The notes beneath the pieces are model-generated. The model was given only the letters and a program-made list of their open reading frames with translations, had not been told where the DNA came from and searched no databases. A program made the translations under genes and the position numbers. A stretch of DNA of 64,000 nt from Vishniacozyma victoriae (Eukaryota > Basidiomycota > Tremellomycetes > Tremellales > Bulleribasidiaceae). Positions within the stretch are counted from its first letter, which is position 1, and every line of letters starts with the position of its first letter. Positions 21,543 to 35,657 of this stretch are shown one piece after another. The stretch lies in NCBI GenBank assembly GCA_017654735.1, contig JADPYG010000092.1:62001-126000 (forward strand). Direction: 5' to 3'.

Positions 21543-23898
21543 CTATTGAGGCTTAAAAAATCTTCTAATATCGCCTGTTGCTAGACGTTTGATCCGCTTT
21601 GGTGCGGAGGCAAGTGATGAGTCACGCTCATGCTTGTTGTCCACAGAGCGGCTGAGCTCCAGTGCCAAATGATAATCTTGATGCTGCTGGACTAGTGTAT
21701 CGTGCGTTGGGTCGAGAAGATTGACTTGATGGCGACAGTCTGGGCACTTCCAGCTGTTGTCTGGTATCTCACTTTCGACCTTTAGTGCTCTGAGTGTTGG
21801 CTGCCGTTTGGGGGATAGGTGCGGAGATACTAAGTCGTGCTTGGTCGACGGAGCGCGTTCACTGCGACCAAGGAAATTGGTGATGGTCTTTTGACCATCC
21901 TCCATCATCTCGACCCCGGAGAACTGGAGTGAGAGCTGAGGAGTGGTCAGCTCTTGATCTTCTTCTCCCCGAAACTCCATGTTTGCAAATACTCACACTA
22001 AAGACGTCCATTGGTCCCTGATCCTGCTTGATCTCGGCACACGCTTCCGCCCATAGTCTCTTCGCCAGCGACACGATGGGTGACGGCGACGAGTACTTGT
22101 TGAAGCCATACGGAGCCTGTCGCGACCGGAGGTTGTTGCCATATCCATACCCAGTCCTCCACTTCAATACAAGCGTTTTAGGCCATAGTCCCGGTGACAA
22201 TTCTCTCGCTTCTAGCAAACGAACATTTAGCTCCCCTGCTAGTAGGTCGATCCAGCGAAGCCCGTCCGAGGGTATGGTACAGGGCGGAATGAGGTTCTTG
22301 CTTGCTAGCATAGTCTTGGTTTTGCTTATTGACGTTACTTCTGTCTCGTCGATCCCCTTGCCAATTAGCTGGTGCCATGGCCGGGAACGTACGCGGATGA
22401 GATTGTAGATCCAGATGCTTTCCTCCCCGAATCGACTTTGCAGGGTATGCAGTGGTACCTGTCTGGCGTCAGTGCAAATGGGCAAAGAGTCACTCACAAA
22501 AGCTCGCCAACGGTTTCAGCCTGGAAATCATCTGCAACCGCACGGCCCAGTTTTCCACCTAGATTACGAATCTGATTGTTGGCACACAAGCCCAGGGTCA
22601 TGTTGCATGACAGGCACGCACATCGGTGAAGGGAATATCTCTCAGGAATGGTGCGACAGCAGCACGACACAGCACAGTCTGCTGTCGTGGCTTCTTTACG
22701 CTTGAGCACAACTGCAAGGTCAGTCAGTAGGTGCCATGCACAGCGAAAGAATACACAATGTGTAGTGGGAACGCACCTTTGCCATTGCCTTATTATGGGC
22801 GATCCCGGCAGACGTAGTATAGTGCAGTCTCTTCCATATCGCCTGCCGCACGTCCATCATTATTTCTGCCCCAATCCGTAATGCCCAGTCACTCCAGCAT
22901 GTTGTTGAAACTCCGATCCGCTGCGATGCCTCCTCCTCGTCGTCCGGCTCATTGTCACTCTCCATGTATTCAGCCAGAGTAGGTAGAATATGGCCCGCCT
23001 CGGTCCAGTCGATGGGTGGAGCTTGGGGGAGGAGGCTGTCAATACCCTCTGGTGCGTCTATGGGGACTTGGGCGAGGAAAGGATACGCCGCGAGAAGTCT
23101 ACGGCTGACCATTGCGCTGAGATCCATGTATGCTTCGTCTATGCTAGCCTTCTCTGCGGCATCAGTAGAAGTCCCCTTCTTCACCTTGAGGCAGCTACAA
23201 GGACTCACGGACAATCCCGTTTGGCACCATTTCCTGGAATATCGCAATCACCTTTGTACTCTCACGCCGATATGGGTCTAGGCTGACCTACTCTGTAAGC
23301 CTAGTGAGAAAGGAGAGCGATGGACTGACTCACCTTGTGGGTTAGAACGTCTGCATCGTCCCAGTAGCCTGATTCTGTTTCTCCCGGCCGATAAGTAGCA
23401 GTGTGGACGATCATGACATGCGGACAGAGCTCCTTGGCTTCTTTGGGCCCCATTGTCGAGCATCTGTCCGTCAGCCTTCTGTGCCTTCTGTGATGTCCGA
23501 CCTGCTCTGCGAACTCACCGCTTGATCCCATACTTTCGCGCGGGGTAGTTGACGGCGATGATGGTCTCCCACTGGATCACAATCAACGGAACGTCATCCG
23601 GCACTCCCAGCCGCACCGCCTCGAATTCTGACGGTCAGCTTACGGGATGTTTTGGGGTTGAAAGTGCTCACGAGCATAGGCCGCATCGATATCGCAGTGC
23701 GCTACGACACGAAGTGGGTTGCTGAGGATGAGCTAGAGTCGGGTTCCAGGGCATAGGTCACTAGCCTCGATGTCTGAGCTTTTGGGTGTAGGAGGTGTCT
23801 GAAGATGATCAGCTTAGGCAACGCTGGCACATGTCTCGGCAGACATACCTATAGGTCGGCCGAGTGATTGTTGGCTCTTCACGTCTAAAGCGGTTCAT
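21543..23898 (-). CDS. RAD30: DNA polymerase eta (Y-family translesion polymerase, Rad30)
   Basis: It copies past UV dimers and other lesions in the nucleus. The start at 23896-23898 is followed by TYRHLLHP and the first catalytic Asp in VAHCDIDAAYA. Then come INYPARKYGIKR and the second acidic pair in SIDEAYMDLS, with SAGIAHNKAMAK at the fingers/thumb border. An acidic insert (DNEPDDEEE) lies between the last two, as in fungal enzymes. The C-terminus has a UBZ ubiquitin-binding zinc finger (WKCPDCRHQ with the later HQDYH). The last residues, DIRRFFKPQ, form a PCNA-binding PIP-like motif. So it is complete from catalysis to recruitment signals. The junction between exons 2 and 3, near 23740, is uncertain, because the intron giving the best protein would be only about 29 bases. 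Confidence 0.9.
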
Positions 23899-24620
23899 GA
23901 TATAACATGTCTATTGAACGTTAGATGTTGTGCGACAGACTCTGGGGGAATCCAGTCAAGCGAAGATCGGGGAGTGAGCGGACTTAAATCGGAAGATCCC
24001 TCCCGTATGGATAATTAGCAGCGATCCCGTTTGCTCCCTCTCCTGACAGATCTCTCCTGTCATCCGCTCAACCCTGTCACATGATGGGCTCTGCTTAGGT
24101 CGAACCCAAATCCTACATAAGATTCAAAGCAAAGACGTACACTGACGGCCCTTCATTATGGCGCAATGAGGGTCACTTGACCATTGGACAGCAGTTAGAT
24201 ACCGATTCTGGGATGGGGGGAGGTCAATTGGGAAAACTCAAGCATGCATTAAAGGTCATTATATGATAGTACAACGCTCACTGTACCGCCCAGTACCATT
24301 GAAACAACTTTGGGCTCAGATGTTGGATATTAGATGAAAGATCGTAACGATATATGTAGACTTGTTTATGAAGGGATTATTTACGTTTATGCCCCCCACA
24401 CCCTTGTTATATATAGACTCAATGCAAAATGTGTGATGATGATGCATATATGTCGTGTACATGAAGAATGAAGGAGCAATACTATAAACCCGGAATCTAC
24501 CGTAATTACACAACAAGTATTAAAAGGGAGGGAGAAGAATGTGATGCTAAGCGTGGATTATAGGAAAATGAAGAAAGACCTTGGAAGAGATGTCGAATTG
24601 GTCGATATATTGGCCTAGGC
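23899..24620. other. Intergenic region between RAD30 and the histidine kinase
   Basis: The RAD30 promoter lies on the left part and the 3' flank of the kinase on the right. It is AT-rich from 24300 to 24560, with TATATATAG at 24410-24418. No gene seen. Confidence 0.4.
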
Positions 24621-27600
24621 CTAGTCGCTAGGTTGTAAAGCTTTGGGTTTCGTTTCCCCCGCTACCCTCTTTCTCGCCAATTTGATTTGTTCAAGGACAG
24701 ATTTCTGATGTACCGGTTTAGGTATAATACCATCCGCACCCGCTTTTAGGTATTCGTCCTGGATATCAGTGGATTCTTCATACATAGAGGGGTGACGTAC
24801 TTGATCTTCACGTAGGGCGTTTCCTGTACATCCCACCACGTAGAGAGGATTTCCCATTTCCCTTAATGCCCTGACGACCTCGACTCCGGACATGAATGGC
24901 ATTTGGCTAAAACGTTAGTAATCCATCTTGTGACCAATTTCGACCTTTCCAGATAATCGGCCTGACGGCCTCTGAAGGGGGAGACTCACTTGTCTAGGAA
25001 ACAAACATCAAATTTAGGTACTCCCGGTTTACCCTCTTGAGAATCTTTGATCATCCCCAAAGCGATTTTTCCATTTTCAGCCATTGTCACTTGATGTCCC
25101 AGGCGAGTCAACATCCGAGACATGAGCATTCTAGTTAAACTATACGTCAGCACTTTCGAAGTTGAAGAAGGGGTCAGGAGAAAGGCAGGAGATATTGGGA
25201 AGAAATAAGAGGAGAAAGACGTACCGATCATCATCAACGACAAAAGCACATAATGGCGGTAATTCATCCACAACCTTAGGAACAACAGTTCGTTTAGGTA
25301 TTGAAGGCATATCGGATCCTCTTCTTGATGCTTCTCCGGTTGTGGATGACCAATCACTTTCTCTACGGATTTCATTCGCATGCGTTGCGTTTAGGGTTTG
25401 TTGATCTATTTGTTCGAAGGAGGAATCGTTTGAAGAGCCGGAATCTGGCGGTGGGTAGGTTGTCACGATTACTTCTTCTGTCGGGACTAGGTGTCAGCTT
25501 TCTTAGTAATATAAAGGATATATGCGATCGAGTGCTACGGACTAGAGATGCAAGAAGATGGAAGTGCGGACTCGTGTGAAGATGGAACGGGGTACATACC
25601 TGATTCCCGCCGTATCCTTCCAGAAGGCGTCCTACTCAGTAATGGCATACTCGACTCCGTTTCGTGCAATTTCGGTCTATCCGCATGACCCTGTCCTTCT
25701 TGCCCTTGTCCTTGACCACCGGCTTGACGTTGTCCTTGATCGATACTTCCAGGTTGACCAAACCCTCCAAGCGACGGGGGAGGAGGAGTCAAAGGCATCC
25801 CCTCACTACCTCTACATTCAATCCTATCGAGTGGATCATCCCTCTCCATAGACGGACTGACTATCATACTCCCACTCATTGATTCTTCATCAATAGTAAA
25901 TACACCTTGTACCATCGGTGGTCTAGTTGCTGGACTTGTCATGTTTTTCGGTTTTGATTTGGGTTTCTGAACGGGGATGGCGTAAGGTAATTCAAACCAG
26001 AATACTGATCCTTTCCCATATTCTGAATCGACCCCCAAACGACCGTTACTGAGTCTTACGATTTGTCGGACGAGAGCTAAACCTAGACCTGAACCTTTAC
26101 CTCCTTGGCGACGACCGATTTCAGTTTGGACATAAGGAGAGAATAGTCGTTGACTGTCATTAGCTCCTTCACTCATCTGTTGCCAGATTAGAGTGTGGTA
26201 TGAAGGAAAGGTACTCACTCGTCTAGATCACCTTTCTTTAATCCTACTCCTGTATCGTGTATCTCAACCCTGACGATCGCTTTTCGATTCGCCTTGTCGA
26301 CTTTCTGCTTCATCGGAATAGATTCCAACATCTTTGGATCACTAGCATGTCGAAGTGATTCCAGATGTATTGATCCCTTTTCAACATCCATACCTCCTCT
26401 CATCATCCCCATTTCCATTGATTTAGTCGAATCTGACGAAAATCGTTTAATTCCATCACTAGCAAAAGATCCATGAGAGAAATGTGAATCCAGTTTCTGT
26501 TTTTGTAGATTCTCCGCCGCTTCTTTTAAATGATCTTCCACTTCTTCATCTTCTTCCTCCGTATCGATCATTCTTGGATATAGTAATTTCGTAACTATCT
26601 TGACACCTCCTTCTTCTGTGAATTTGATGGAATTCGAGACGAGATTAGAAGTAATCTGCCTCAACCTCATTTCATCCCCAATAAACATTCCTCCCAATTT
26701 ATCGATATCCCCATCTAATTCCACTTCAAATGTGATACCAGCAGCATGAGCTTGTGGTCGATGTGACATGGCGACTAGGTTGATTGATTTATGGAAATCG
26801 AATGGTTTACGAGCTTGGGCGAATTTACCAGCTTCCATTCGGTTGAATGATAAGACATCATTTAGGACTTTTTCCATTGTTGTCAAAGATCGGACTAGAC
26901 CGTGAACCATTTCGTTCTGGTCGGCTTGGATGTGTTTAAAGACGTTTTCACCTTCGAGGTTCTGGACTGCGAGGAGGGCCGTGTTGAGGGGGACTCGGAC
27001 CTCGTGGAAAACTGGAATCAGCGCTTGACCGACTGGAAGCGAGGGAGAGGGATGAGAGCGGCGGGATGTCAAGCCGTGACGCCGGATCCCATTCACTTGA
27101 GAACGATAGGGAGCGGGATGATGGGAGTAGTAACAGGATGGACACTTACTATACGAAACGAATCGCCTCTTTGAATCCGACGCTTTCCTCTCCATGACCT
27201 GAGCAGATTGTGTTGCCCTGTTATCAGTACCGTTCATCTCTCCCATATTTTCCAGCTTGAAATACATCTATATTCCCAAGCAAGAGGAATTAGACTAACC
27301 TATACTGTAGTTTGAGTTGTTGACGCATTTCAAACATATGTCTATCTCCTCTTTCCCTCAAAAAGCTCGTTCCAATCAAGAACGCATGGAACAGCGCAAC
27401 TGCTCATCAGCCCCTTATTCCATCATGAAGTGTCAGGAGGAGAAGACTTACAATTAACCATATTCCTATAAAACAAAGTAGGAGCCTTATCTTGAGTCAT
27501 CAACAATGCCCCAGCTAGAACCAACCACTGAACAGCTCCGATCGTAGCTAGTAGCCTACTTTGCCTCATTGCTAGTAATGCCAGTACTGGTTGACCGAAT

Positions 27601-28921
27601 GCGAATCCTAGCATATTCAAGAAATTCTTTGTTCCGCAAGTATTGTTTGTTCCGAAGAAATGACATCGGTAAGCTTCGATGATTACTACGTCTGCTAGGA
27701 CCCATGAGGCGCCTGCTAGGATGGGTTGCCAGATTCGATTGTACCGTCGGGGATAGTTGAATACGATTAGGGGTAGGAGTGGGATTGTGAATAGCTGGAC
27801 GTTAGGTATGAGAGATCAAGGAAATGAAGGAGACGGAGAACTTACACCTCCAATACCCAAGTAGGCAATATAGATAAAAGGCGTAAATTGCGGTTGTAGA
27901 CCGGTAGACAATGCCCAGGAGATGAGGAAGAACAGAGCAGAAGCCATAGCGCCAAGTTTACTCTGGAACCAAGACTATTCATTAGTTGTCTTTCTTATGT
28001 CCTTAGTCGTCCGTCTCGCGACCGATGACCAAAGGTTACTGACCTCCTTGATGAATGCTCGTTCTTTCGCTGCGTCTGTGTATTTTGAGTTGAAAAAGTA
28101 GGCGAGACTTGGCCAGACTGTTATGAATATGAATTCGTATAGCCAGGAGGTTTGGATCCAGTGTTTCCATTTTGCCTACTTGTCAGCTACCGCCTTATAG
28201 AATTCGAGCTCTAAACTTCTCGTTGTAGAGAGTGATGGGTCAGGAAGAGCAGGATAAGACTTACAGCTTCACCCCGCCTATCACCTTTTGTACTCCCTCC
28301 CGCTCCATGTTCTTGATCATCTTCATATTCCCCCTCCCTTTCTTTCCCCTCTTTATCCTCACTTTTCCCAAATAACGAAGACCCCTCTTTAGTAGTAGGA
28401 CCATGTGTTCCCGGAGTCCTATTTGTTGATCCAGAATCACTCCTCGCTGCCAACGGTATCACCTGCTCGAAATCATTCTCAACAACAACAGTAGCAACAG
28501 GTTCGAAAGGTCCTTCTTCATCCTCTCCACACCTTGATCCACCGGGTTGTCCACTCCCTTTTCCCCTTCTCCAATTATCTGGAGAGATACCATCATTTTT
28601 AATACTATTTCCTGATTTTAGGAAATTCCTAAACCCCCTTTTCCGCCTTGAAGCAGCTACTGGATCTATCAATTCCAAGGGAAGGTGATTTCCGGAAGGA
28701 GAACGCATTCCGTGTGCATCGTTATATGTGAATAAATCCGTGTCGGCGTATATACCACTCCCATGAGCTGATTCTGAGGTTGTTGATGGATGCGTAGGGG
28801 CGGTGAGGTGGCGTCGAATGGATGCCCATACGGATGCTAGGGTATTAGGGTTGGACTCGAATCGAGTTCGTTGGGCTGGTACAACCTCGTCTTCAACTTT
28901 GGCCTTGCGGAGTCGTTCCAT
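24621..28921 (-). CDS. Membrane hybrid sensor histidine kinase with receiver domain
   Basis: A two-component sensor that should autophosphorylate on His and pass phosphate to its own receiver, feeding a phosphorelay to the Hog1 pathway. Order: an Arg/Ser-rich cytosolic N-terminus (about 230 residues), then about six hydrophobic helices (28200-27420) as the membrane sensor. Next come the HisKA H-box FHEVRVPLNT and an N-box MRLRQITSNLVSNSIKF. The ATP site follows with DTGVGLKKGDL and the G2 box GKGSGLGLALV. After a Gln/Gly-rich linker comes the receiver, with acidic DDD in CAFVVDDD, the phospho-acceptor Asp in VCFLDKQMPFMSG, Thr in GCTGNA and Lys in IIPKPV. The H-box departs from the common SHEIRTPL but keeps its His. 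No PAS or HAMP domain was seen. The exact group is not assigned. Confidence 0.88.
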
Positions 28922-29864
28922 CGTGTCCGAGTTAAAATGAACGGGATTATGCGAATTGATGTAATGAATGGTTTGTTGACGTCGTATCTATGACGAGTTG
29001 CGGTGCGGTGCGGTATCGCGTCGTTCGTTACCTCCTTTCGTTGATTCAAATCCAGCACGAACGTCCTTTAAAAGCAGCAACTTTACTGAGTAGCATAAAG
29101 GCCCGAATGATTGATGCTTGAATACGAGTGTCGAGTACGAGAACGGATCAAATCGGGAGTCGCGAAAGGTGATACAACTCGGAAACACGGGTAAACCAGA
29201 TAGAGTTTCGTCGTTGTATTGAGTTTGAGTTTTCGTTCCTGCCTCTTTGGTCAAAGGTGACAATTGCGTAGTCGACTGATCTCACCCCGAAGGTGCAGTA
29301 TCGAGGGATTGGATGTATCTGACGAGTACTGAGGACTAGAGGATAGAGTGACTATGAGACTATGATAGGTTGAGATGTGAAACAAAAGTAATAGGTCAAC
29401 GCGCTAATTACTGAGATCTACTGTCACTCACTACAGACTCTATTGGTTTTCACGTAAACTGAGCTCATACAGTGGGATAAGGGGTAAAGAGAGAGGGAGA
29501 ATCGTAATAAGGTACAGGCACTTTCCCTGCGTCCCTGTGCTGTAAATACCCTGATCCGCCAAGTTGGAGATATGTAATCAGCCGAAGTGGTTTGGGAGGA
29601 GTCAGTAGGTAGAGGGTGGTGCAGTAAGTATCTTGGATATCTGAAATGGCTCTTGAACCGGACACCTAGTTATTTGTTACTGGGTAGAGTGGGCTCGTAG
29701 GTTTGATGCAAGATGCATCTGTTGTGGGTCATTCCTCCCATCCCTATGGGTGATGATAGGCGTTTCGTATAGGATGACGTACCTTTGACGGAAGCATCCG
29801 AAGCTGGAATCAGGATTCGGGCAGACTGCTCAATTGATTCACTCCTTTACTAGCACCAGTCACA
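28922..29864. promoter_or_regulatory. Divergent intergenic region between the kinase and MCU
   Basis: 943 bases without a recognisable gene, holding the promoters of the histidine kinase (-) and MCU (+). Short ORFs here match nothing. Confidence 0.4.
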
Positions 29865-31982
29865 ATGTGGTCGACATCGATAACAGGTAGAGGTCTACGT
29901 ACCCTACCATTCCGATCCAGTCGACTCATCAATCCCCAATATCGTTCCATACACAGCTCCATCCCCAATCTCCGACCAGCAAACGAAAAGTCCCTCCCGG
30001 TGGAAGGATCAACCGATATCTCCCATTCATCCTTTATCTCCTCCGCATCCCCTTCATCCGATTTCAACCCACTCCAAACTCCATCAGCTGGTCAAACAAC
30101 CTCGTCACCCTGGCAAGGATATATTTCACCTACAAACTCTCATCTCCTTAAACTCATCTTACCTCTCCCTTCATCTAAATCCGATTTCAAATGGACAACA
30201 AACCCTTCCACCTCAAGCTCTACACCCCAACCTACTGCTTTTCTACTACATCCAAGTCAACCTTTATCTCATTTATCGAGATTGATAGCTGGGAGTCTAC
30301 CTGTTAAATTTAGGGATTGCGAGCTTGAATATCTAGCTTTAACGGGACAGGAGGATGATTTAGATTCACATTTACGAAATGCGGAGGAGGAACAACAGGG
30401 GATCTCAAAAGAGAGACAAGAGGGAGGACCACATTTAGGAGAGAGAAGAGCAACAAAAGGGAGATTTCAGGAAGTTTCCTGGTCACAAGCTACCGATCTA
30501 TCAGATTTCGTAAAACAGTCATGTCTGAATGAGAAATTCAAGATAGTCATTACTCCCCGCTCAATCGGAGGGGAAGTGGTCAAAGGGGAAGAGGAAGGAG
30601 GAGAGAAGATGGGAATGGAGTTGGAAGTGGTTATACCGAGTTTTGCGAGTCGGACCACGTACCTGAGGAAGAGGTTGTTGGAGTTGACAAAGGGGTTGGA
30701 TGAGATGACTAGGAAGAAGAAGTCGTGAGTCAGGCCGGAGGCCGTCAATTAAAGCTTTGAGGCCGGTAGGCCGCCATAAGATTGAGAGTGACGCCGTCAG
30801 GCTGAAGCCTATCCGCCGGTGATGAAGTGGACGCGAGGGGAAGCAGATGTGATGGTCGGTCGAGGGCGGGTATGATCGAACGAAACTGCGAGATCAAGAT
30901 AACGGGAAGAAAGCTAATATTCAGAATCGACACAACAGCCCACAAAGGTGCCCAACGACTCTTCGTAGCAGGTCTATCAGTAGGAGCAATATACTGGGGT
31001 GCAGTCATTCGATGGAGTGAGTCTGGGTCTCTTTTTCAGTATGATGTGTGAGGGACTGACGGGGTAGCTTTCTTTACAGATGCTGGATGGGATGTTATGG
31101 AGCCTGTAAGTTCATCTTGCTTCTTACACCTTAATCTGCCAGATCAGCATTCCCCATGTCCATGTCCTTCTCGGTTTCGCCTCGTTCAGACGCAGGCCTA
31201 GACCATTTCCCTCATACAATCCTCAAACACCCTTCCTTATGACTCAGCCTACCGGCGTAACTACATTCCTCCCTATCGGCTAATCCATCCATCGGCCTAG
31301 TGGCCTCCTACCCACATCTCGGCCTACGGCCTGCTGATATCAGGTAACATGGGCAACAGGTTTTGGAGCTCTCCTAGCATCATGTTCCTTCCTAGTCTAC
31401 CACAATCGAGAAGTGTCCTACTCTTCCCTACTCGACTTATCAATCTCAGCCCGTCAACGCAGATTATACGATCAACACGGTCTCAACATCGAACAATGGA
31501 CTGAAAATGTTGCTGAAGCTAAAACTCTCCGGAGGGAGATTAGTAGGATAGCGGCTGATTATGATATTGAGTGGAAAGGGGATTTGGAAAATTTAGAAAC
31601 TTTAGGAGAGGGCAATAGGTTGGAAGATATTGAAAGGGGTGGGAATGGGGGTAGGAGTGATAAATCACTTCGTGAATCGAGCAATAGCGACACCAAGCCC
31701 AAGACCAACGAATCAAGGTCGATATCGGAGGATGGGAAGGAAAGAAATAGGAAATTGGATATAGACGCAACGATCAATGAAGCATCAGATCTAGCTGAAC
31801 AAACTGAACATCAGAGGAACAAGGAACAAGCCGCACAGAGGAAAGGTGAATCATTGGAAGGTGAGGGTGGGGGTAGGAGTGATGGACGTGGATTGGGTAG
31901 TAGAGAGAGGATGGAGAGGGAGAAAGAGGGTAGGGAGAGGGGAAAGAGGATTGCTGGGAAGAATCAAGAGAGGTTCGAGTGA
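29865..31982 (+). CDS. MCU: Mitochondrial calcium uniporter, pore subunit
   Basis: The Ca2+ channel of the inner mitochondrial membrane. Exons 29865-30724, 30925-31016, 31068-31105 and 31344-31982 add to 542 residues. The N-terminus is Arg/Ser-rich without acids (MWSTSITGRGLRTLPFRSSR), a typical mitochondrial targeting peptide. A matrix domain with a long acidic/Glu-rich insert follows. Helix 1 is AQRLFVAGLSVGAIYWGAV. The selectivity motif, TDAGWDVMEPV, is a DVME version of the WDIMEP signature with the Asp and Glu that line the pore. Helix 2 is ATGFGALLASCSFLVYH, then REVSYSSLLDLSISARQRRLY and a coiled coil. The C-terminal 100 residues are very Lys/Arg/Glu-rich and longer than usual. No MICU or EMRE gene is in the window. 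Introns 1 and 3 (200 and 238 bases) are long and GGCC-rich. Confidence 0.9.
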
Positions 31983-31988
31983 CCGAGC

Positions 31989-32080
31989 AGGGCGATAGCC
32001 CGCGAGGTGGATTGCAGAGAAGGGAGATAGCCCGGTGAGATGGATTTGAAGGGAGATAGCCCGGTGAGATGGATTGGAGA
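31989..32080 (+). repeat. Three imperfect ~29-base tandem repeats downstream of MCU
   Basis: Units begin at 31989, 32021 and 32050. The last two are nearly identical (AGGGAGATAGCCCGGTGAGA, then TGGATT) and the first is diverged (AGGGCGATAGCCCG...). They start seven bases after the MCU stop, so they lie in the 3' UTR. Each unit has a GGGxGATAGCCC core that could fold into a small hairpin. Confidence 0.85.
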
Positions 32081-32379
32081 GATGTTCTTGAAGCATGGAT
32101 CCAGCTATTGTAGATTCAGAAGGAGAGAAATGTGGATAATCTAGAGATTAGATGGTGACATTCGATTGTATCGATAGTAAAGCTCGCATCGCATGTAGTA
32201 ACGATAAACTTGATGTAATACACGATAATATCATGCTTTTGGTTTGAAGTCTATCTACAGTATCTACTTTTGATCTCAATGAGCTACCTCTTCAAACATG
32301 TTCAATTAGGTAGAACTACATCCCTCGACTCCTATTCAGCGCGACGCCCTCGCCTGACTTAGCTCGGACTACGCCCTCA
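32081..32379. other. Convergent 3' flanks of MCU and RVB1
   Basis: AT-rich, with no gene. Probable polyadenylation regions for both genes. Confidence 0.35.
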
Positions 32380-34434
<2,055 letters not shown>

Positions 34435-34674
34435 TGTTGTATAGTGTATAGGTATAGGGTGGTTGAGAGAAAGGAATATGGTTCATAGAGTAGAGAGTAG
34501 TTGATGCACGTGAATATATATTTATGATATTTAATTTGATTTTATCCTAGAATGTCTTAGTTGATCGATTACACTATACTATACCTTACTATCTATACTA
34601 TACATCAAGTATCAGTGGATAGCACTCAAGTAAGTAAGCAGAGATAGGCGTAATTGTGTAAGCTAACAGTTAGA
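34435..34674. promoter_or_regulatory. Bidirectional promoter of RVB1 and MRPL34
   Basis: Only 240 bases separate the two start codons. The centre is AT-rich, with ATATATATTTATGATATTTAATTTGA at 34512-34537. Compact sharing by an essential nuclear ATPase and a mitochondrial ribosomal protein suggests joint growth-linked control, which is inference. Confidence 0.5.
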
Positions 34675-35025
34675 ATGCCCCGTATACCACCTTTATCCCG
34701 CTTACTGCGCCCAACAACAACAACGACACCACTAGCACAAATGTTCACACCCATCGCCCGAACAATGGCATTACCACGTATAACCCCAACATTAGCCCAA
34801 TCAACATCGTTCCTATCATCCCGACCCTCAATCCTATCTCTCGCTAGTACATCACAAATAGTCCCTGGTCAGATAAGGACATTAGCGTACGGAGCTATGT
34901 ACCAACCTTCTCAGAGGAAACGAAAGAGGAAGCACGGGTTTTTGGTTAGGAGTAAAGGTGGTAGACTTGGACGAAAGACACTTGCAAATAGGCGGATTAG
35001 GGGCAGGAGGTTTTTGAGTCATTAG
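34675..35025 (+). CDS. MRPL34: Mitochondrial ribosomal protein bL34m
   Basis: A 116-residue single-exon gene. The last 45 residues are the bL34 fold: PSQRKRKRKHGFLVRSKGG, RLGRKTLANRRIRGRRFLSH. This is close to the bacterial YQPSxxxRKRxHGFRxRM...GRxVLxxRRxKGRxxLS pattern. The N-terminal 70 residues are rich in Arg, Ser and Thr with almost no acids, a mitochondrial presequence. The ATG at 34675 is the first ATG and has A at -3. The product sits in the large subunit of the mitoribosome. Confidence 0.95.
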   Translation: MPRIPPLSRLLRPTTTTTPLAQMFTPIARTMALPRITPTLAQSTSFLSSRPSILSLASTSQIVPGQIRTLAYGAMYQPSQRKRKRKHGFLVRSKGGRLGRKTLANRRIRGRRFLSH

Positions 35026-35657
35026 GCGAGGCCGGGGGGTCAAAGCGTGTAATAGGCTGAGCTGGTGTAAAGAGGTCGGAGGGAGATGAAGGTGTTTGAA
35101 AGGCAGTGGGAGTGGATCTCTGGCTTGAGTCGGAGACGGATCAGTGGTCAGGGTGGCGGAGGACGTAGATGGCGTAGGAGTGTACATTGCATAGGAGGAC
35201 AGACTCTAAAGCCGACAGAAGATGATAATGATGATGTATACGTATCACCTCTTCTATCTCGATGGACGCCAAGAATAAGATCGTTGATGGATCTGAACAG
35301 TCGACTGGATGGACTTGTCAACTAAATGTAGGATTCTTCATCAGCTATCTCGTCATCAGCTATCTCGTCTTTGGGTACAAATGGTGAAGACCCAAATCAC
35401 TGATATCTCTGAGAGAAGAAATCGTCAGGGACCGGGTCGAAGGACCAAGATGATGGAGGGTGAGAGGAGAGGGAGGAATTCTGGTCGCAGAGGATTTGCA
35501 TCAATAATGCATTGCAAGTATTCTACTACCACCTCATGGTCTTTCATTGATATCACCTCTAAAACGGCTACCTCGCCTGGATCATTCTTGTCTACCAAAC
35601 CATTCTCCTACAATCAATTGGCGCTGCACCGCAGTACCTCGCTACCTCGCTACCTCG
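35026..35657. other. Intergenic region with two short tandem repeats
   Basis: No gene recognised. A 15-base duplication (ATCAGCTATCTCGTC, twice) lies at 35340-35369, and an 8-base repeat (CTACCTCG type, three units) at 35634-35659, running into the stop of HID1. Confidence 0.4.

Noticed and set aside
30745..31008. Minus-strand ORF within MCU intron 1 and exon 2
   Set aside because: A shadow of MCU coding and intron sequence.
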